Source: Macquaria australasica (lineage: Eukaryota; Chordata; Actinopteri; Centrarchiformes; Percichthyidae). From it: a DNA stretch of 64,000 nucleotides. Under the pieces are notes generated by a model. The model did no database searches. It was not told the origin of the DNA and saw only the letters and a list, made by a program, of their open reading frames with translations. The position numbers and the translations under genes were made by a program. This document shows, one piece after another, positions 1 through 9,298 of this stretch. Numbering within the stretch: position 1 is the stretch's first letter; each line of letters starts with the position of its first letter. The stretch covers positions 288,738 through 352,737 of the forward strand of contig SEMN01000540.1 of the NCBI GenBank assembly GCA_005408345.1. Direction: 5' to 3'.

Positions 1-10
1 CCTGGAGAAG
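1..10 (+). CDS. Myosin heavy chain exon, 3' end only
   Basis: The window opens on the last codons of an exon (LEK, 2-10), followed by a GT donor at 11-12. LEK joins in phase 0 to ASSCGQALDKKQ of the next exon, matching the DxERANxLAAxLDKKQR stretch of myosin rods. The rest of the exon is outside the window. Confidence 0.7.
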
Positions 11-3000
11 GTAGAGCAGGGGACACGTATGAGCGCAGTGCCTTGAACTTCTTTGTTGTTATCTTTGAGCATTATGTTCCCTGTCCCAGGCCAGCAGCTG
101 CGGTCAGGCTCTGGATAAGAAGCAGCGGATCCTGGAGAAGCAGCTCGGAGACTGGAAGCAGAAGTGCGAGGAGCTGGTGGCCGAGGTGGAGGGCTGCCAG
201 AAGGAGAGCAGGCAACACGCCAGCGAGCTCTTCAAACTCAAGACAGCCCATGAAGAGTCTCTGGAGCAGCTGGAGGGCCTACGCAGGGAGAACAAGGCCT
301 ACCAGGGTATGAGAGTACATACGAGGGGGAGGGCGGACGCTTATAGCAGGTTTTACAAAGTAGTTTGACATTTGTTTTTTTGCTGAGAGTCAGAAAAGAA
401 GATTACCACTTTCATATCTGTTTGTTAAGTACAGAAGTGGAGCCGGGAGTCTATTTGCTTAGCTTAGCTTAACATAAAGACTGGAAGCAGGGGGTAACAG
501 CTAGCCTGACTCTGTCCAAAGTTTAAAATGACTATGACTACCACAAATGTGGAAGGAGAAATAGTTGCAGCATGAAACTGAACAAAAAAATGTTGTTTTT
601 ACATTTCTGTTTGTGTGCAGATTAAAAACCATGTGAAATGTTCTCATTAGTGAGCCTTAGAGGTGTTGGCAGGTGTATTTCTGACCTTCAAACAGAGCCA
701 GGCTATCTGTTTCCACCTGCTTTCAGCCTTTATGCTAAGCTAGGCTAATGGCCTCCTGGCTCTAGCTTCGTACTAAAACACACAGACATGAGTGGTATCA
801 ATCTTCTCATCTCGCTTTCAGCAACAAAAACCTAACCTTCTTAAAGTGTTAAACTACTTCTCCTTGAACAGACTCTCAGTCATAGGAGCTAAATAATAAC
901 TAATAGTTTGATAAAACTATCAAACTATCTCCTCTGTCTGACAGAGGAGATAGCTGACCTTACAGACCAGCTCTCAGATGGAGGTAAAAGTGTCCATGAG
1001 CTCCAGAAAGCAAAGAAGAAGATTGAGATGGAGAAAGAAGAGTTACAGGCCTCACTGGAAGAGTCTGAGGCAGCTTTGGAGGTACATAGCTTCAGCAAAT
1101 CTGCCTGTTGTAGCTGTGATAATTGGATCCTGTTGTGTTGTCAATATGTGTTATATGCTCATTCTTTCTTGCTTCCTTCCAGGTTGAGGAGACCAAGGTG
1201 CTGAGGCTGCAGCTGGAGTTATCTCAGGCCAAAGGAGACCTGGAGCGCAGACTTCAGGAGAAGGAGGAAGAGATAGAAGCCGCTAGGTACCTCAGCTTCC
1301 TCTCAGTCCTTCATTTTCCACATCCACCACCACATCTCTTTCAAATGCTACACAGAATATATAAATATATACCTCTGATCCAAACCTACCTCACTGCATA
1401 GCTGCTTAAAAGACCTGAAATGTCCTATATAACTTTTTAAAGTTAAAGAGGTCCTGATCGCCTGCCCTGAACCCCTAAATGTGGGTGTTATTTTTGACTG
1501 TGGCTGTAGTCTGGTGCTGCGTACAAAGAAAAAGTCCAGTCATGTTTGTATCAACTGAGGACTATCTCCAAAATAAGATCAATGCTTTCATTTTAGTAAC
1601 ACACAGAGAATTATGTATTCTTTTATATACTCATGCCTGGATGAATGTAATGCCTTATTTACTACAGACCAAAGAAAAGCAAAGGCCACCTCATTCTTCA
1701 CTGCACTGGCTGCCATTCTCTTTTATAATTCAATTTAAATGACTATTAATCACATCAGGGGCCTTGTATGGTCTGGCACCAGAGTGTATAACTAAACTTC
1801 TCGCCGCTTATTGTCCCAACAACCTTCAGTCTATTAACTGTTCCTGAGTCCAAGTTAAAAATGAAGGGTGATCAAGCTCTTGCTGTATTGGCTCCTTGGC
1901 TCCGAAACAGCCTTCAACGTAGCACGAGGTCAGCTAAAACTGACTGATAGTTCGACATTTCAAATATGGCATTTATTCACTTTCTTGCTCTGCTGGTTGC
2001 CTGTCAACCTTCACAAACTCCAGGAAATCACTGCACCGAGCCAAGAAAGAGTCCTGCACAGATTAAAGAAACGAGATATAATGTTAATTAGCGTGCTTTA
2101 GAGGTGCTGCTAGGCCGATTTTGTTACTTTGTTTTGTTAGCTGTTTCCAGTCTCTATGCTAAGCTAAGCTAACCTGGCTGCTGGCTGTAACCTTACACTT
2201 ATGAGAGTGGTATCGATCTTCTCCTCTATTCCTTTAAAACCAGAACATAACAAAAACATAGCTTAGTTTGTTTTTTTTAGTATGAGTTTACTTATTTCTA
2301 TTTTTTTTTTACCGCTTTTGACTGCATGTGTCCGTTTTATTGCTGCTTACACCCTGTCATTGTCTTATTTTCCTAACTCTGGAAAGTTCTCTATAAATAA
2401 ACTATTATTAATATTACCTACAGCACTAATGCTCTTCCTTCTGTCCTTTATCTCCCTTTATTCCTTCAACAAAATCATAGTACATTATCTTTAGAGGTAA
2501 GGCCTGTCTCATTAAACTCTTCTTCTCTTCAAACCCTGCTTTACTGTCACTGCAGCGATACACTACATGCACCATTCATCTTTGTAATACCTCTTTTTTT
2601 TTTTGATCCATCCCTCACCTCCTCTGTCAGAAAAAGCCACCAGAGGGCGCTGGAGTCCCTGCAAGCCAGTCTGGACGTGGAGGTGAAAGGCAAAGCAGAG
2701 GGACTGAAGCTGAAGAAGAAACTGGAGGCTGACATCAACGAGCTGGAGCTGCAGGTGGACCTGCTCACCAAGAGCAATGCAGAGCTCAGCAAGAACAGCA
2801 AGAAGATGCAGCAACAGATTAAGGTCTGATCATAAGATACCGTATGTTTTCTTTTTACAGCAGGGGTTTGAAATGGTCTGCTTTCTTAGGAGACTTATAC
2901 AGAATTACTGTCCCCTGTCCCAGGAGCTGCAGGCTCAGTTGGAGGAGGAGGTACGGAGCCACGAGGAGCGCAGGGAGGAGCAGGCGGCCGTGGAACGACG

Positions 3001-5816
3001 CTGCGCCCTATTGGTCGGCGAGGGGCAGGAGACCCGCGCAGGTCTGGAGAGCGCAGAGAGGGCCCGCAAGGCCCTGGAGACCGAGCTGCAGGAGACCAAC
3101 GAGAAATACAGCGACCTCAACAACCAGGTGATACATACAGTGTCTCTTTGCTTTGTGGTCCTGCAGAGGCATTTAGCTAAAAATCCAACGTTCACTGATG
3201 ACTTTCTCAATGTTTTCTCTTGCGTGTTCAGTTCCAGTCGGCTCTGAGCGGGAGGAGGAAGCTGGAGGTGGATCTCCAGACTCTGCAGCAGGAGCATGAG
3301 GAGCTGCAAGGAGAGCTGAAGGGACTCACAGACAAGGCCAAGAAGGCCAGCTGTGAGGTAAAAGACAAATGGAACGACACCTGCGAGCTAGTTCAGGCAG
3401 TCAACTCGAACTGCCTCAGTCTCCACAATCATCTACCAAACACACCCTCTCAGTAGGGGATTTAAGATATTTGCTCATGAGGACGGAACCTAGACGCCAA
3501 ACTCTAACTATCTAATTGAGATATTGCAGCAGTAAAGATTTAAGACATGTTCAGTTTCAATTTGATATAACGTATTCTGAATGGATGGTGCAATTCTTTC
3601 AGTTGGCGCGAGTTGGGGAGGAGCTGCGTCTGGAGCAGGAGCACACACTCCACCTGGAGAGAGTGAAGAAAGGTCTGGAGGCTCAGATCAAAGACATGAG
3701 CAGCCGGCTGGACGAGGCCGAGCAGATGGCTCTGAAGGGAGGCAAGAAGATCATCCAGAAGTTGGAGGGAAAGGTACGGAGTCACAGAGACGTCAGTCTG
3801 TCTGGTTTGTTTGACACTTTGGTCCAGAGCAAGACATTTTGACGTCTACTGGCCTGAGTGCCATGAAACCTGGTATGACTATTCATGATGTTGTTGACCC
3901 CTGTGACCTTTCCTTTTGCACCACTATTAGGCCAAAATCTCCACTTCCACACACAAATATAAAAATCTAGAAAAAGGAAAATACATTTGTTTCTCCTTTA
4001 CTGAATTTTAGCTGTGTACTCTACTTCAAAATAGTTGCTTCAACATATTTGTTACTCTAAGATAAGTAGTAAGAGCACTAAGACGTCCTCATGAATGTAA
4101 ACCCCTCATACACACATTAAGTAACATTTGCTTCACCGACCAGAGGTAACGTCACTGCTGCGTGTCGGTGTGCAGGTGAAGGAGCTGGAGCTGGAGCTGG
4201 ACTCGGAGCAGAAGCGGCACGCTGAGACGGTGAAGACACTGCGGAAGAACGAGCGGCGGCTGAAGGAGCTGCTGTTTCAGTCGGAGGAGGACCAGAAGAA
4301 CCAGCAGAGGATGCAGGAGCTGGTGGAGAGGCTGCAGAACAAGATGAAGGCCTACAAGAGACAAGTGGAGGAGGCTGTACGTCACCTCGTCCTCTTACTT
4401 ACCCCAAACCATATCTGATGTATACAGCATGTGTCACTTGATGATTATTCTTGTCTGTTTTGATCACAAACACACACACTGTTGTTACTGCAGGAGGAGC
4501 AAGCTAACATGAACTTGGCGAAGTACAGGAAGACCGTCCATGAGCTGGATGACGCTGAGGAGCGAGCGGACATTGCTGAGTCAGCACTCACCAAGATCAG
4601 GACCAAGAACAGAGGCAGCTTCGGCAAGGGATACTCCTCTGTAAGTATCTACTTAGTGGCATAAAACATCCATCAACCAGACCATCAGCTGCAGACTTGA
4701 AATAAGATGTCTGCTTCGGCATTTGCTGTGATATGGTTTTTTTGGTTATTATTCAGAGTTATAATTTAATGCTAACCCTCCAGGAGTTGGCAGCTCGAAC
4801 AATGAAGTTACTATATCAAATAAGTGATTTTCATCCTATAATTGTAGGAAATTATCCTTTATCCTATCCATTGTTCCTTAACAGATTAAAGGGTAATTCC
4901 GGTATTTTCAAACCAGGGCCCTATTTATTTATTTATTTTATTTTTTACAAATTTTGGGGTCTAAATGACTAATAGATCAATGCACTGGCTGCAAGTAATC
5001 CTTTCGGACCAGTTCCAAAACTTTCTTAACTATTAGTCATTTAGACCCCACAATTAAGTACAAATAAAGCCAGATTTCAAAATACTGGCATTACCCTTTA
5101 ACAAACCACAGAATTTAATTCCTACAGGTGGAAAAAGTTCAGCACTATAGCTGCATCCCACATACTGTGATATATTAAAGTGTATATTTTAAGTTTATAG
5201 GAAAGTCACGCATACCCCAAAAGTAAATTGGTACATTTTAAATTAAATTATATCATAGTTTTAGAGGCACAAAACATATTCAAATGAAGTGATTTTATTT
5301 GGTGCTGAACTGTATTGATGTAGAGTTGAACATGTATTTCCTGATGAGTAGAATCAAGCCACAGTAAATTCATGTGTATCTCTGAGCCACATCTTTTTAT
5401 GTACTTTGGTGATCCTGCGTTTTTACAGTATGTGCAGAAAAAAAGAACATAAGCAGTATGTGGCTGTGTATTGTACTGTGCTTTCTATGTCAGGAAGTGA
5501 TTATATCTGATTGTTTAATGATGTAGGTAGTAGACAAATAACATTTTTGCATCTGATCAGTCCCACTTAGTCCCAATAGTTTAATTGACTTGCAAAAATA
5601 AAAAGAAAAGAAAAAGAAATAGGGTTTGATGGCTAATGACTGTGAGGTATGTCTGTGCTCCAGGGTTACAGCACTCCGTACCCCGGCCTGGTCAGGTCAC
5701 CCAGCTCTGTGGGCTCAGAGGGCAGAGGCGAGAAGATCCTCAACGACGACAACGAGTCTGTCAGCTCCCTCATCCCAGCGTACCTCGACTCCCTCAAGAA
5801 GCTCATGATTGACTAG
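1..5816 (+). CDS. Class II (muscle-type) myosin heavy chain, 3' part of gene (11 exons)
   Basis: Exons 2-10, 90-306, 945-1081, 1183-1286, 2631-2823, 2924-3127, 3232-3357, 3603-3773, 4176-4376, 4494-4640 and 5664-5816 join in one frame with GT-AG borders to give about 553 residues of rod and tail. Residues follow the conserved end of sarcomeric myosin rods (LDKKQR, ELxK..HEEsLEQLEgLRRENK, eIADLTDQL, HLERVKKGLE, LDEAEqMALKGGKK, MKAYKRQVEEAEEQAN, EERADIAESALTKIR). The rod forms the parallel coiled coil that packs into thick filaments. The motor, light-chain sites and proximal rod lie upstream, outside the window. Exon sizes 204, 126, 171 and 201 (105+96) agree with what I recall for vertebrate MYH genes. 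The last 59 residues are not the usual short sarcomeric tail, so the paralogue is unsure: a MYH16-like or fish-specific MYH is possible, and position beside GAS7 recalls the human MYH cluster. Confidence 0.93.
90..306 (+). CDS. Myosin rod exon (LDKKQR...LRRENK)
   Basis: Acceptor cccag ends at 89; donor GT at 307. 217 nt, starts phase 0 and ends after one base of a codon, completed by the exon at 945. It encodes the LDKKQRILEKQLGDWKQK to LRRENKAYQ stretch, a heptad-repeat coiled coil rich in E, K and L. The ATG frame usually called over this stretch is out of register; the true frame has no stop across the exon. Confidence 0.93.
307..944. repeat. Intron with fold-back (TIR) element, about 358-867
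   Basis: Within this 638-bp intron, 380-520 and 700-830 are inverted copies of each other (gattaccactttcat / atgagtggtatcaatc; cttagcttaacataaag / tttatgctaagctaggc), and the outer ends aagtagtttgacattt (357-372) and gttaaactactt (849-860) also pair. This is a non-autonomous fold-back element of a kind very common in teleost introns. Related pieces are at 2095-2250 and 63090-63250. Confidence 0.75.
945..1081 (+). CDS. Myosin rod exon (EIADLTDQL...EEAALE)
   Basis: Acceptor gacag ends at 944, donor GT at 1082. 137 nt. Encodes EEIADLTDQLSDGGKSVHEL onward to EESEAALE, aligned with EISDLTEQLGETGKSIHELEK of sarcomeric myosins. Ends in phase 0. Confidence 0.93.
1183..1286 (+). CDS. Myosin rod exon (VEETKVLRLQLEL...EEIEAAR)
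   Basis: Acceptor ttccag ends at 1182, donor GT at 1287. 104 nt, ends with two bases of an Arg codon completed at 2631. Matches the EESKILRVQLELNQVKGEVDRKLAEKDEE segment of muscle myosins. Confidence 0.93.
1287..2630 (+). mobile_element. Intron with degenerate LINE (L2-like) ORF2 C-terminus
   Basis: At about 1620-1930 the + strand, read across frames, spells LHWLPF..., then ALYGLAPECI and, with breaks, LAPKQPST. This is the LHWLPVxxRIxFK...KALxGLAPxYxxELL...APRLWNSLP end of L2-type LINE reverse-transcriptase proteins. Stops and frameshifts show it is dead. The rest of the intron holds a half copy of the fold-back element (2095-2250) and low-complexity T-rich DNA before the acceptor. Confidence 0.65.
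2631..2823 (+). CDS. Myosin rod exon (KSHQRALESLQ...MQQQIK)
   Basis: Acceptor ctgtcag ends at 2630 after a long T run; donor GT at 2824. 193 nt. Encodes KSHQRALESLQASLDVEVKG to SKKMQQQIK, matching the [41 protein letters not shown] region of muscle rods. Confidence 0.93.
2924..3127 (+). CDS. Myosin rod exon (ELQAQLEEE...SDLNNQ)
   Basis: Acceptor gtcccag ends at 2923, donor GT at 3128. 204 nt, 68 whole codons. Corresponds to the VERRNGLMLAEIEELRVALEQTERGRK segment of sarcomeric rods, here as VERRCALLVGEGQETRAGLE then SAERARKALETELQE. It is GC-rich relative to its introns and more diverged from standard sarcomeric myosins than the exons around it. Confidence 0.93.
3232..3357 (+). CDS. Myosin rod exon (FQSALSGRRKLEVDLQ...KKASCE)
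   Basis: Acceptor gttcag ends at 3231, donor GT at 3358. 126 nt, phase 0 on both sides. Equivalent of the NTSLINTKKKLEADLVQIQSEVEDAVQEARNAEEKAKKA segment. Confidence 0.93.
3603..3773 (+). CDS. Myosin rod exon (LARVGEELRLEQ...KLEGK)
   Basis: Acceptor ctttcag ends at 3602, donor GT at 3774. 171 nt, phase 0. Carries HLERVKKGLEAQIKD and LDEAEQMALKGGKK, two of the best conserved stretches of the distal rod, inside the region needed for filament assembly. Confidence 0.95.
3774..4175. other. Myosin intron, unique AT-rich
   Basis: 402-bp intron bounded by GTACGG and gtgtgcag. I see no repeat, RNA gene or further exon in it. Confidence 0.6.
4176..4376 (+). CDS. Myosin rod exon (VKELELELDSEQKR...YKRQVEEA)
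   Basis: Acceptor gtgcag ends at 4175, donor GT at 4377. 201 nt. Matches VRELESEVEAEQRR to VKAYKRQAEEA; the spelling FQSEEDQKN..RMQELVERLQ is closer to invertebrate-like and MYH16-like rods than to fast skeletal ones (from memory, not aligned). Confidence 0.95.
4494..4640 (+). CDS. Myosin rod end and start of tailpiece (EEQANMNL...GKGYSS)
   Basis: Acceptor ctgcag ends at 4493, donor GTAAGT at 4641. 147 nt. Encodes EEQANMNLAKYRK, HELDDAEERADIAESALTKI and RTKNR, the end of the helical rod, then the start of the non-helical tail (GSFGKGYSS). In sarcomeric myosins the protein normally ends within about 10-15 residues of this point; here the frame continues into one more coding exon. Confidence 0.94.
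4641..5663. repeat. Last myosin intron with palindromic MITE 4886-5101
   Basis: Ends taaagggtaattccggtatt (4886-4905) and aatactggcattacccttta (5080-5100) are inverted copies; inside, ttggggtctaaatgactaat is mirrored by attagtcatttagacccc. It is therefore a nearly complete hairpin of about 215 bp. A longer relative lies at 15399-15837. The rest of the intron (5102-5663) is AT-rich with nothing recognised. Confidence 0.8.
5664..5816 (+). CDS. Myosin terminal exon: Ser/Pro-rich tail and stop
   Basis: Acceptor tgctccag ends at 5663; stop TAG at 5814-5816. 153 nt, 50 residues. It opens with an aromatic and Ser/Pro-rich stretch (GYSTPYPGLVRSPSSVGSEG), followed by an acidic patch (ILNDDNES) and a predicted amphipathic end (SLIPAYLDSLKKLMID). 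The frame continues from the previous exon in phase 0 and GC content and splice signals look genuine, so I take it as coding rather than readthrough. Confidence 0.85.
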   Translation, partial: GYSTPYPGLVRSPSSVGSEGRGEKILNDDNESVSSLIPAYLDSLKKLMID

Positions 5817-6207
5817 AAACGCCGCTGTGGCAGCTCCGACTCTCTCCAGGTGCTACGTCATCCTTGCTCTGATGTCTTCTGAAGAAGTGAAGCATGGTAC
5901 AGTATGAAGTTTGAAACATCAGAGAGGCTGAAACTGCAGTTTCACAGCACATTCAGGTCATAAACAAACCATTCAACCTGTGTCACCTGTTTGTGGATAC
6001 TGTACATTCCCATTGAATTTTTCTGCAATATACTCATTCCTTCCTCTCTTTGTTATGACTGCAGTCTAAGATCACAGCTTTAGTAACACACTCCTGCTTT
6101 AATCCAACACACTTTTATACCCACCTTCTCATAATGTAATATTTGTATGTAAAAACAGATTTAATATGGAAAACTGTACTGTTAGTGTTCCAAAATCCCA
6201 CTTAAAA

Positions 6208-7045
6208 GGTAACACTTTATTACAACGACTGGTTAGAAGTCATTTATAAGCCATCAGTTATAGTAATTATGAATAGCATTAACAAACCATTTTGTATAAT
6301 TACAAAATAATTATATATCATTCATCTATTGTTAGTCATTACAGAAATGTTTGAAGCTGTTATTATAAACTATTCACCATTTGTAAATGCATAGTGCACT
6401 ATGTATGTATTGGTGTACTACTACTGTTATTGTGAAATAATAAAGCGAGACAAAAATGTAATAAAACAATTTATTCAGTGATGCCTCACCTTGAAATCAA
6501 CAACACAAAAAAGCTAAAACTGCAACTAAATCAGCTAAGACCTCATCTGTAGTTACATTAACGTTAGTTAAATGTTTCGCAACTGCTACTGACTTTTGGG
6601 TAGATGTAATGTACTAAGTAAGCACCATTTTCTGTAACATTAAATAACTAGTAACTTTAGTAACATTTTTTATTAGCTAGTGCAGCAGGTTAGGCCAGAA
6701 GTCTAGGTTAGCACGTTAGTTTGCGTTGATTCCTGACGGTGATTTTCCAAACTTTAAGCTATAACTTACATTTCTACATGCTAAATATGTAGCCAATATT
6801 TCTTACCTGCGGGCAAAATATGTGAAAACTTTTAGATAAACACAGTCTGCTACAACAGCAGCTATCATTCATGTGTACAGTCAAACTGGTTCAATCAGCT
6901 TGCAGAGTACTCAGTCACGTTTGAGTGTCTACTTTGTTATATTACATATAAATTACATAAAATAGCCTAATTATAAATGATTAGTTCATCATTAAGTATT
7001 GGCTTATAAATAACTTATAACCAACCATTATAATAAAGTCTTACC
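6208..7045. mobile_element. TIR transposon / MITE in the myosin 3' flank
   Basis: Left end ggtaacactttattacaacg..ggttagaagtcatttataagcc (6208-6255) is matched by the reverse complement of the right end (7000-7045: ggtaagactttattataatg..ggttataagttatttataagcc). Length about 838 bp with no transposase frame. Terminal ggtaacactttatt sequences are familiar from abundant teleost DNA transposons. No clear target duplication was seen. Confidence 0.75.
6439..6444 (+). promoter_or_regulatory. Candidate poly(A) signal for the myosin gene
   Basis: First AATAAA on the + strand after the stop codon at 5816, about 620 bp downstream. It sits inside the TIR element at 6208-7045. A second candidate is at 7278-7283. 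No cDNA evidence is available. Confidence 0.35.
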
Positions 7046-7413
7046 AGGTAAGATATGCAACAAGGTGCCATCAAGACGTGTTATTTCAGGTCAATAATAA
7101 GAAATTCAATGTCAATGTATTTTACCTAAACTAACTGATAAAGTCCAAGTGTATCTCTGGCTGAACGTTTAACCACATCTTTATTATCACTGTCTAAACC
7201 TGTAACAAGGCTTGGCCAAACCATTTTATTGTTGAATGTGAGTTTTTATTTTTATTTTTTTTTTAATTTTTTTAGGAAATAAAATACTTTTTTTTTCATT
7301 TATTATGTTTTCTTCTGCCTTTTTCCATTTTGTGGTCATATGAAAACGTCACACGGAAAGCAGAAACAAACCAGAAAGGAGCACATGTTACGACACAAGA
7401 TACATATTTTCAT

Positions 7414-7419
7414 TTTATT
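7414..7419 (-). promoter_or_regulatory. gas7: Candidate poly(A) signal for GAS7
   Basis: AATAAA on the - strand, about 1.77 kb beyond the GAS7 stop codon. It would leave the two convergent transcripts ending within roughly 150 bp of each other if the + signal at 7278 is also used. Other TTTATT matches exist, so this is only a candidate. Confidence 0.25.
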
Positions 7420-8089
7420 AATGAAAAATGCCAACGTCTTAGCTGTTAATGTACAAAAGCATCTCAGTCCTCTTCTCTCAGTAGTCAAGTAATACTAAGC
7501 AGTAATACTGGACCAGACGTGGTGGTGAAAGAGCATTTTGTACAACATTTAGCTTTAACACTGACATTGAATCCAACTGAAGCAACTGACTTATATTTCC
7601 AAAACTGTAGGATATTGAAGAGGGCTGTTATTTCTATTGCATATAAAACACTGTGTACGTTTCATATATTATCAGTACCAGATTTCTGTATACCATATGT
7701 CTGTTTAACTATTTACTGTATTTTACATCGTCCGCTCTACTGCCTCCTTTCATTGCAAATCACACATCCCATTTACACCAGGCTCCCCGTGAACACAACC
7801 ACAACACTCCCAACTTCAGTAATAAAATGCATAACAAGCAAGTTCTCTTTAGAATGATTTTCATCTGAACAGCAACTTACAGTATATTAAAAATCATTTG
7901 GGTATAAAGTGCAATTGGCTGATTTTTAATTAGTATTAGGAATGTAGTAAAACACCGGTGGAAATGTGTTGAGCTGTAGATTTTGGATTTTTTTTTTCCA
8001 GAGATGAGAAAAAGCATGGCCAGATTTTTTTGATTTTTGTCCTCAGCAATTGACCGTTCACTAAAACCCCGACCCCAAACAATGAATGT

Positions 8090-8285
8090 CAGTTTCTGAC
8101 AATCATATCTTAGCAACCGTAGCTAGGCACGGCAGGCCTGTCAAGCTTTAGCTTTCTTAACAAGCATAAATATAAAGCATAATATCTAAAGGGTTTGGAG
8201 GGTGGTGTCTTTTCTCAAGAACCAAAAACACAACACCAAAAGTGTAAGGAATGTTTTCTGCTCATCCTTTAACGAATGACACTTT
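8090..8285 (+). repeat. Dispersed repeat A, copy 1 (partial)
   Basis: caatcatatcttagcaaccg, cacggcaggcctgtcaagct, aaagggtttggagggtgg correspond to the left part of repeat A. It lies in the likely GAS7 3' UTR. Confidence 0.65.
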
Positions 8286-9184
8286 ACTTCTATGTTTTCT
8301 ACATGGATCATCAGCTCATCTGGGACCTGTTAGCTTTAGCCTCAGTTTAAGACTGTTTTACAGGCTTTGTGTTTTAAATCAAATTGGAAACTTTTAAAAG
8401 TCGGCTGGAGACAGAGTTTTAGCGTTAGCATTAGCTTACACTAGCTAATTAGAGCCAGTAAAGTCTGCTAGCAACAAAATCCAGAAATTAGAAGCTGTTT
8501 TTTTGTAAACTCCATGTGACGTGCATGAACAGTATGCTTGACAGGCGTAGCAACAGTAAGAGAGGGAGGTGGGGCTTAGCAAACAGTCAATACCTGCACA
8601 TGGTGGATTTTAGTATTAAAACACTATATTATTCTGGTACACAGTAATGTAACACTCGGGTCAGAATGCATTTTGCTTAGCAGCATCTGTTAAATCATGT
8701 GTGTATCGACACACGTGTATCAGAGAATTACCTCAGAGAGCAAAAGCACATACAAACTACAGCATTACACTGCTGCGTGACATAAAGCTATTCAACATTT
8801 ACAGGTGTTAAATGTTCACTGTTGGTGCTTCTCGATCATCCGCTTCACCTTTCGCCTCACAATTCACACTCATGGTTCCCATTTTCCTGTGCCATCTCAG
8901 CTGGGCATCAGCTTGCATAACAGAAAACTACAACCTGTCACTGTATCTGACATCTTCATCCATCACTTAGGGTTCTCACTAAACTCCCCAAACACTGACA
9001 TCCTCCTCAGCAGGTTGCTGCTGGGATGTGAAGAGCCAGTGAGCGCCGGCTGATCGTCCCTCAGTCTGTTAGGAGTCACACGTGGATCAGTGAGTCAGTC
9101 CTCAGGCATGCAGCCTCTGGGTCAGTGAGTCCGAGTGTGAGCTTCGGGGTAAAAGCGTGCATGTGTTATCAGACAGCACTGAGG

Positions 9185-9298
9185 TCAGATCTCTATGTCC
9201 ACTGGCCTGATCTCCCCAGTCTTATTCTCACGCACCCACAGCTCTCTGTCTTTGGCCGGGTCCACGCACTGCAGGAGCTGGTCCACCGGCTCCATCGT
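9185..9298 (-). CDS. gas7: GAS7 terminal exon: TMEPVDQLLQ...IRPVDIEI and stop
   Basis: Acceptor TTTGTCCAG, stop TGA at 9187-9185. 114 nt, 37 residues. The C-terminus KDRELWVRENKTGEIRPVDI + EI fits mammalian GAS7 with single-residue changes. Confidence 0.96.
   Translation of the reverse strand, partial: TMEPVDQLLQCVDPAKDRELWVRENKTGEIRPVDIEI

Larger units (their letters stand above)
5817..9184. other. Convergent 3' region between the myosin gene and GAS7
   Basis: No coding exon recognised. It should contain both 3' UTRs: the myosin one rightward from 5817 and the GAS7 one leftward from 9184. Candidate + strand AATAAA signals are at 6439-6444 and 7278-7283; a - strand AATAAA (TTTATT on +) is at 7414-7419. 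It also holds a TIR transposon (6208-7045) and a copy of a dispersed repeat (8090-8285). Confidence 0.55.

Noticed and set aside
2844..3309. Open frames in other registers over the myosin exons, on both strands
   Set aside because: Shadows of the GC-rich coiled-coil exons; the spliced + strand frame explains the region.
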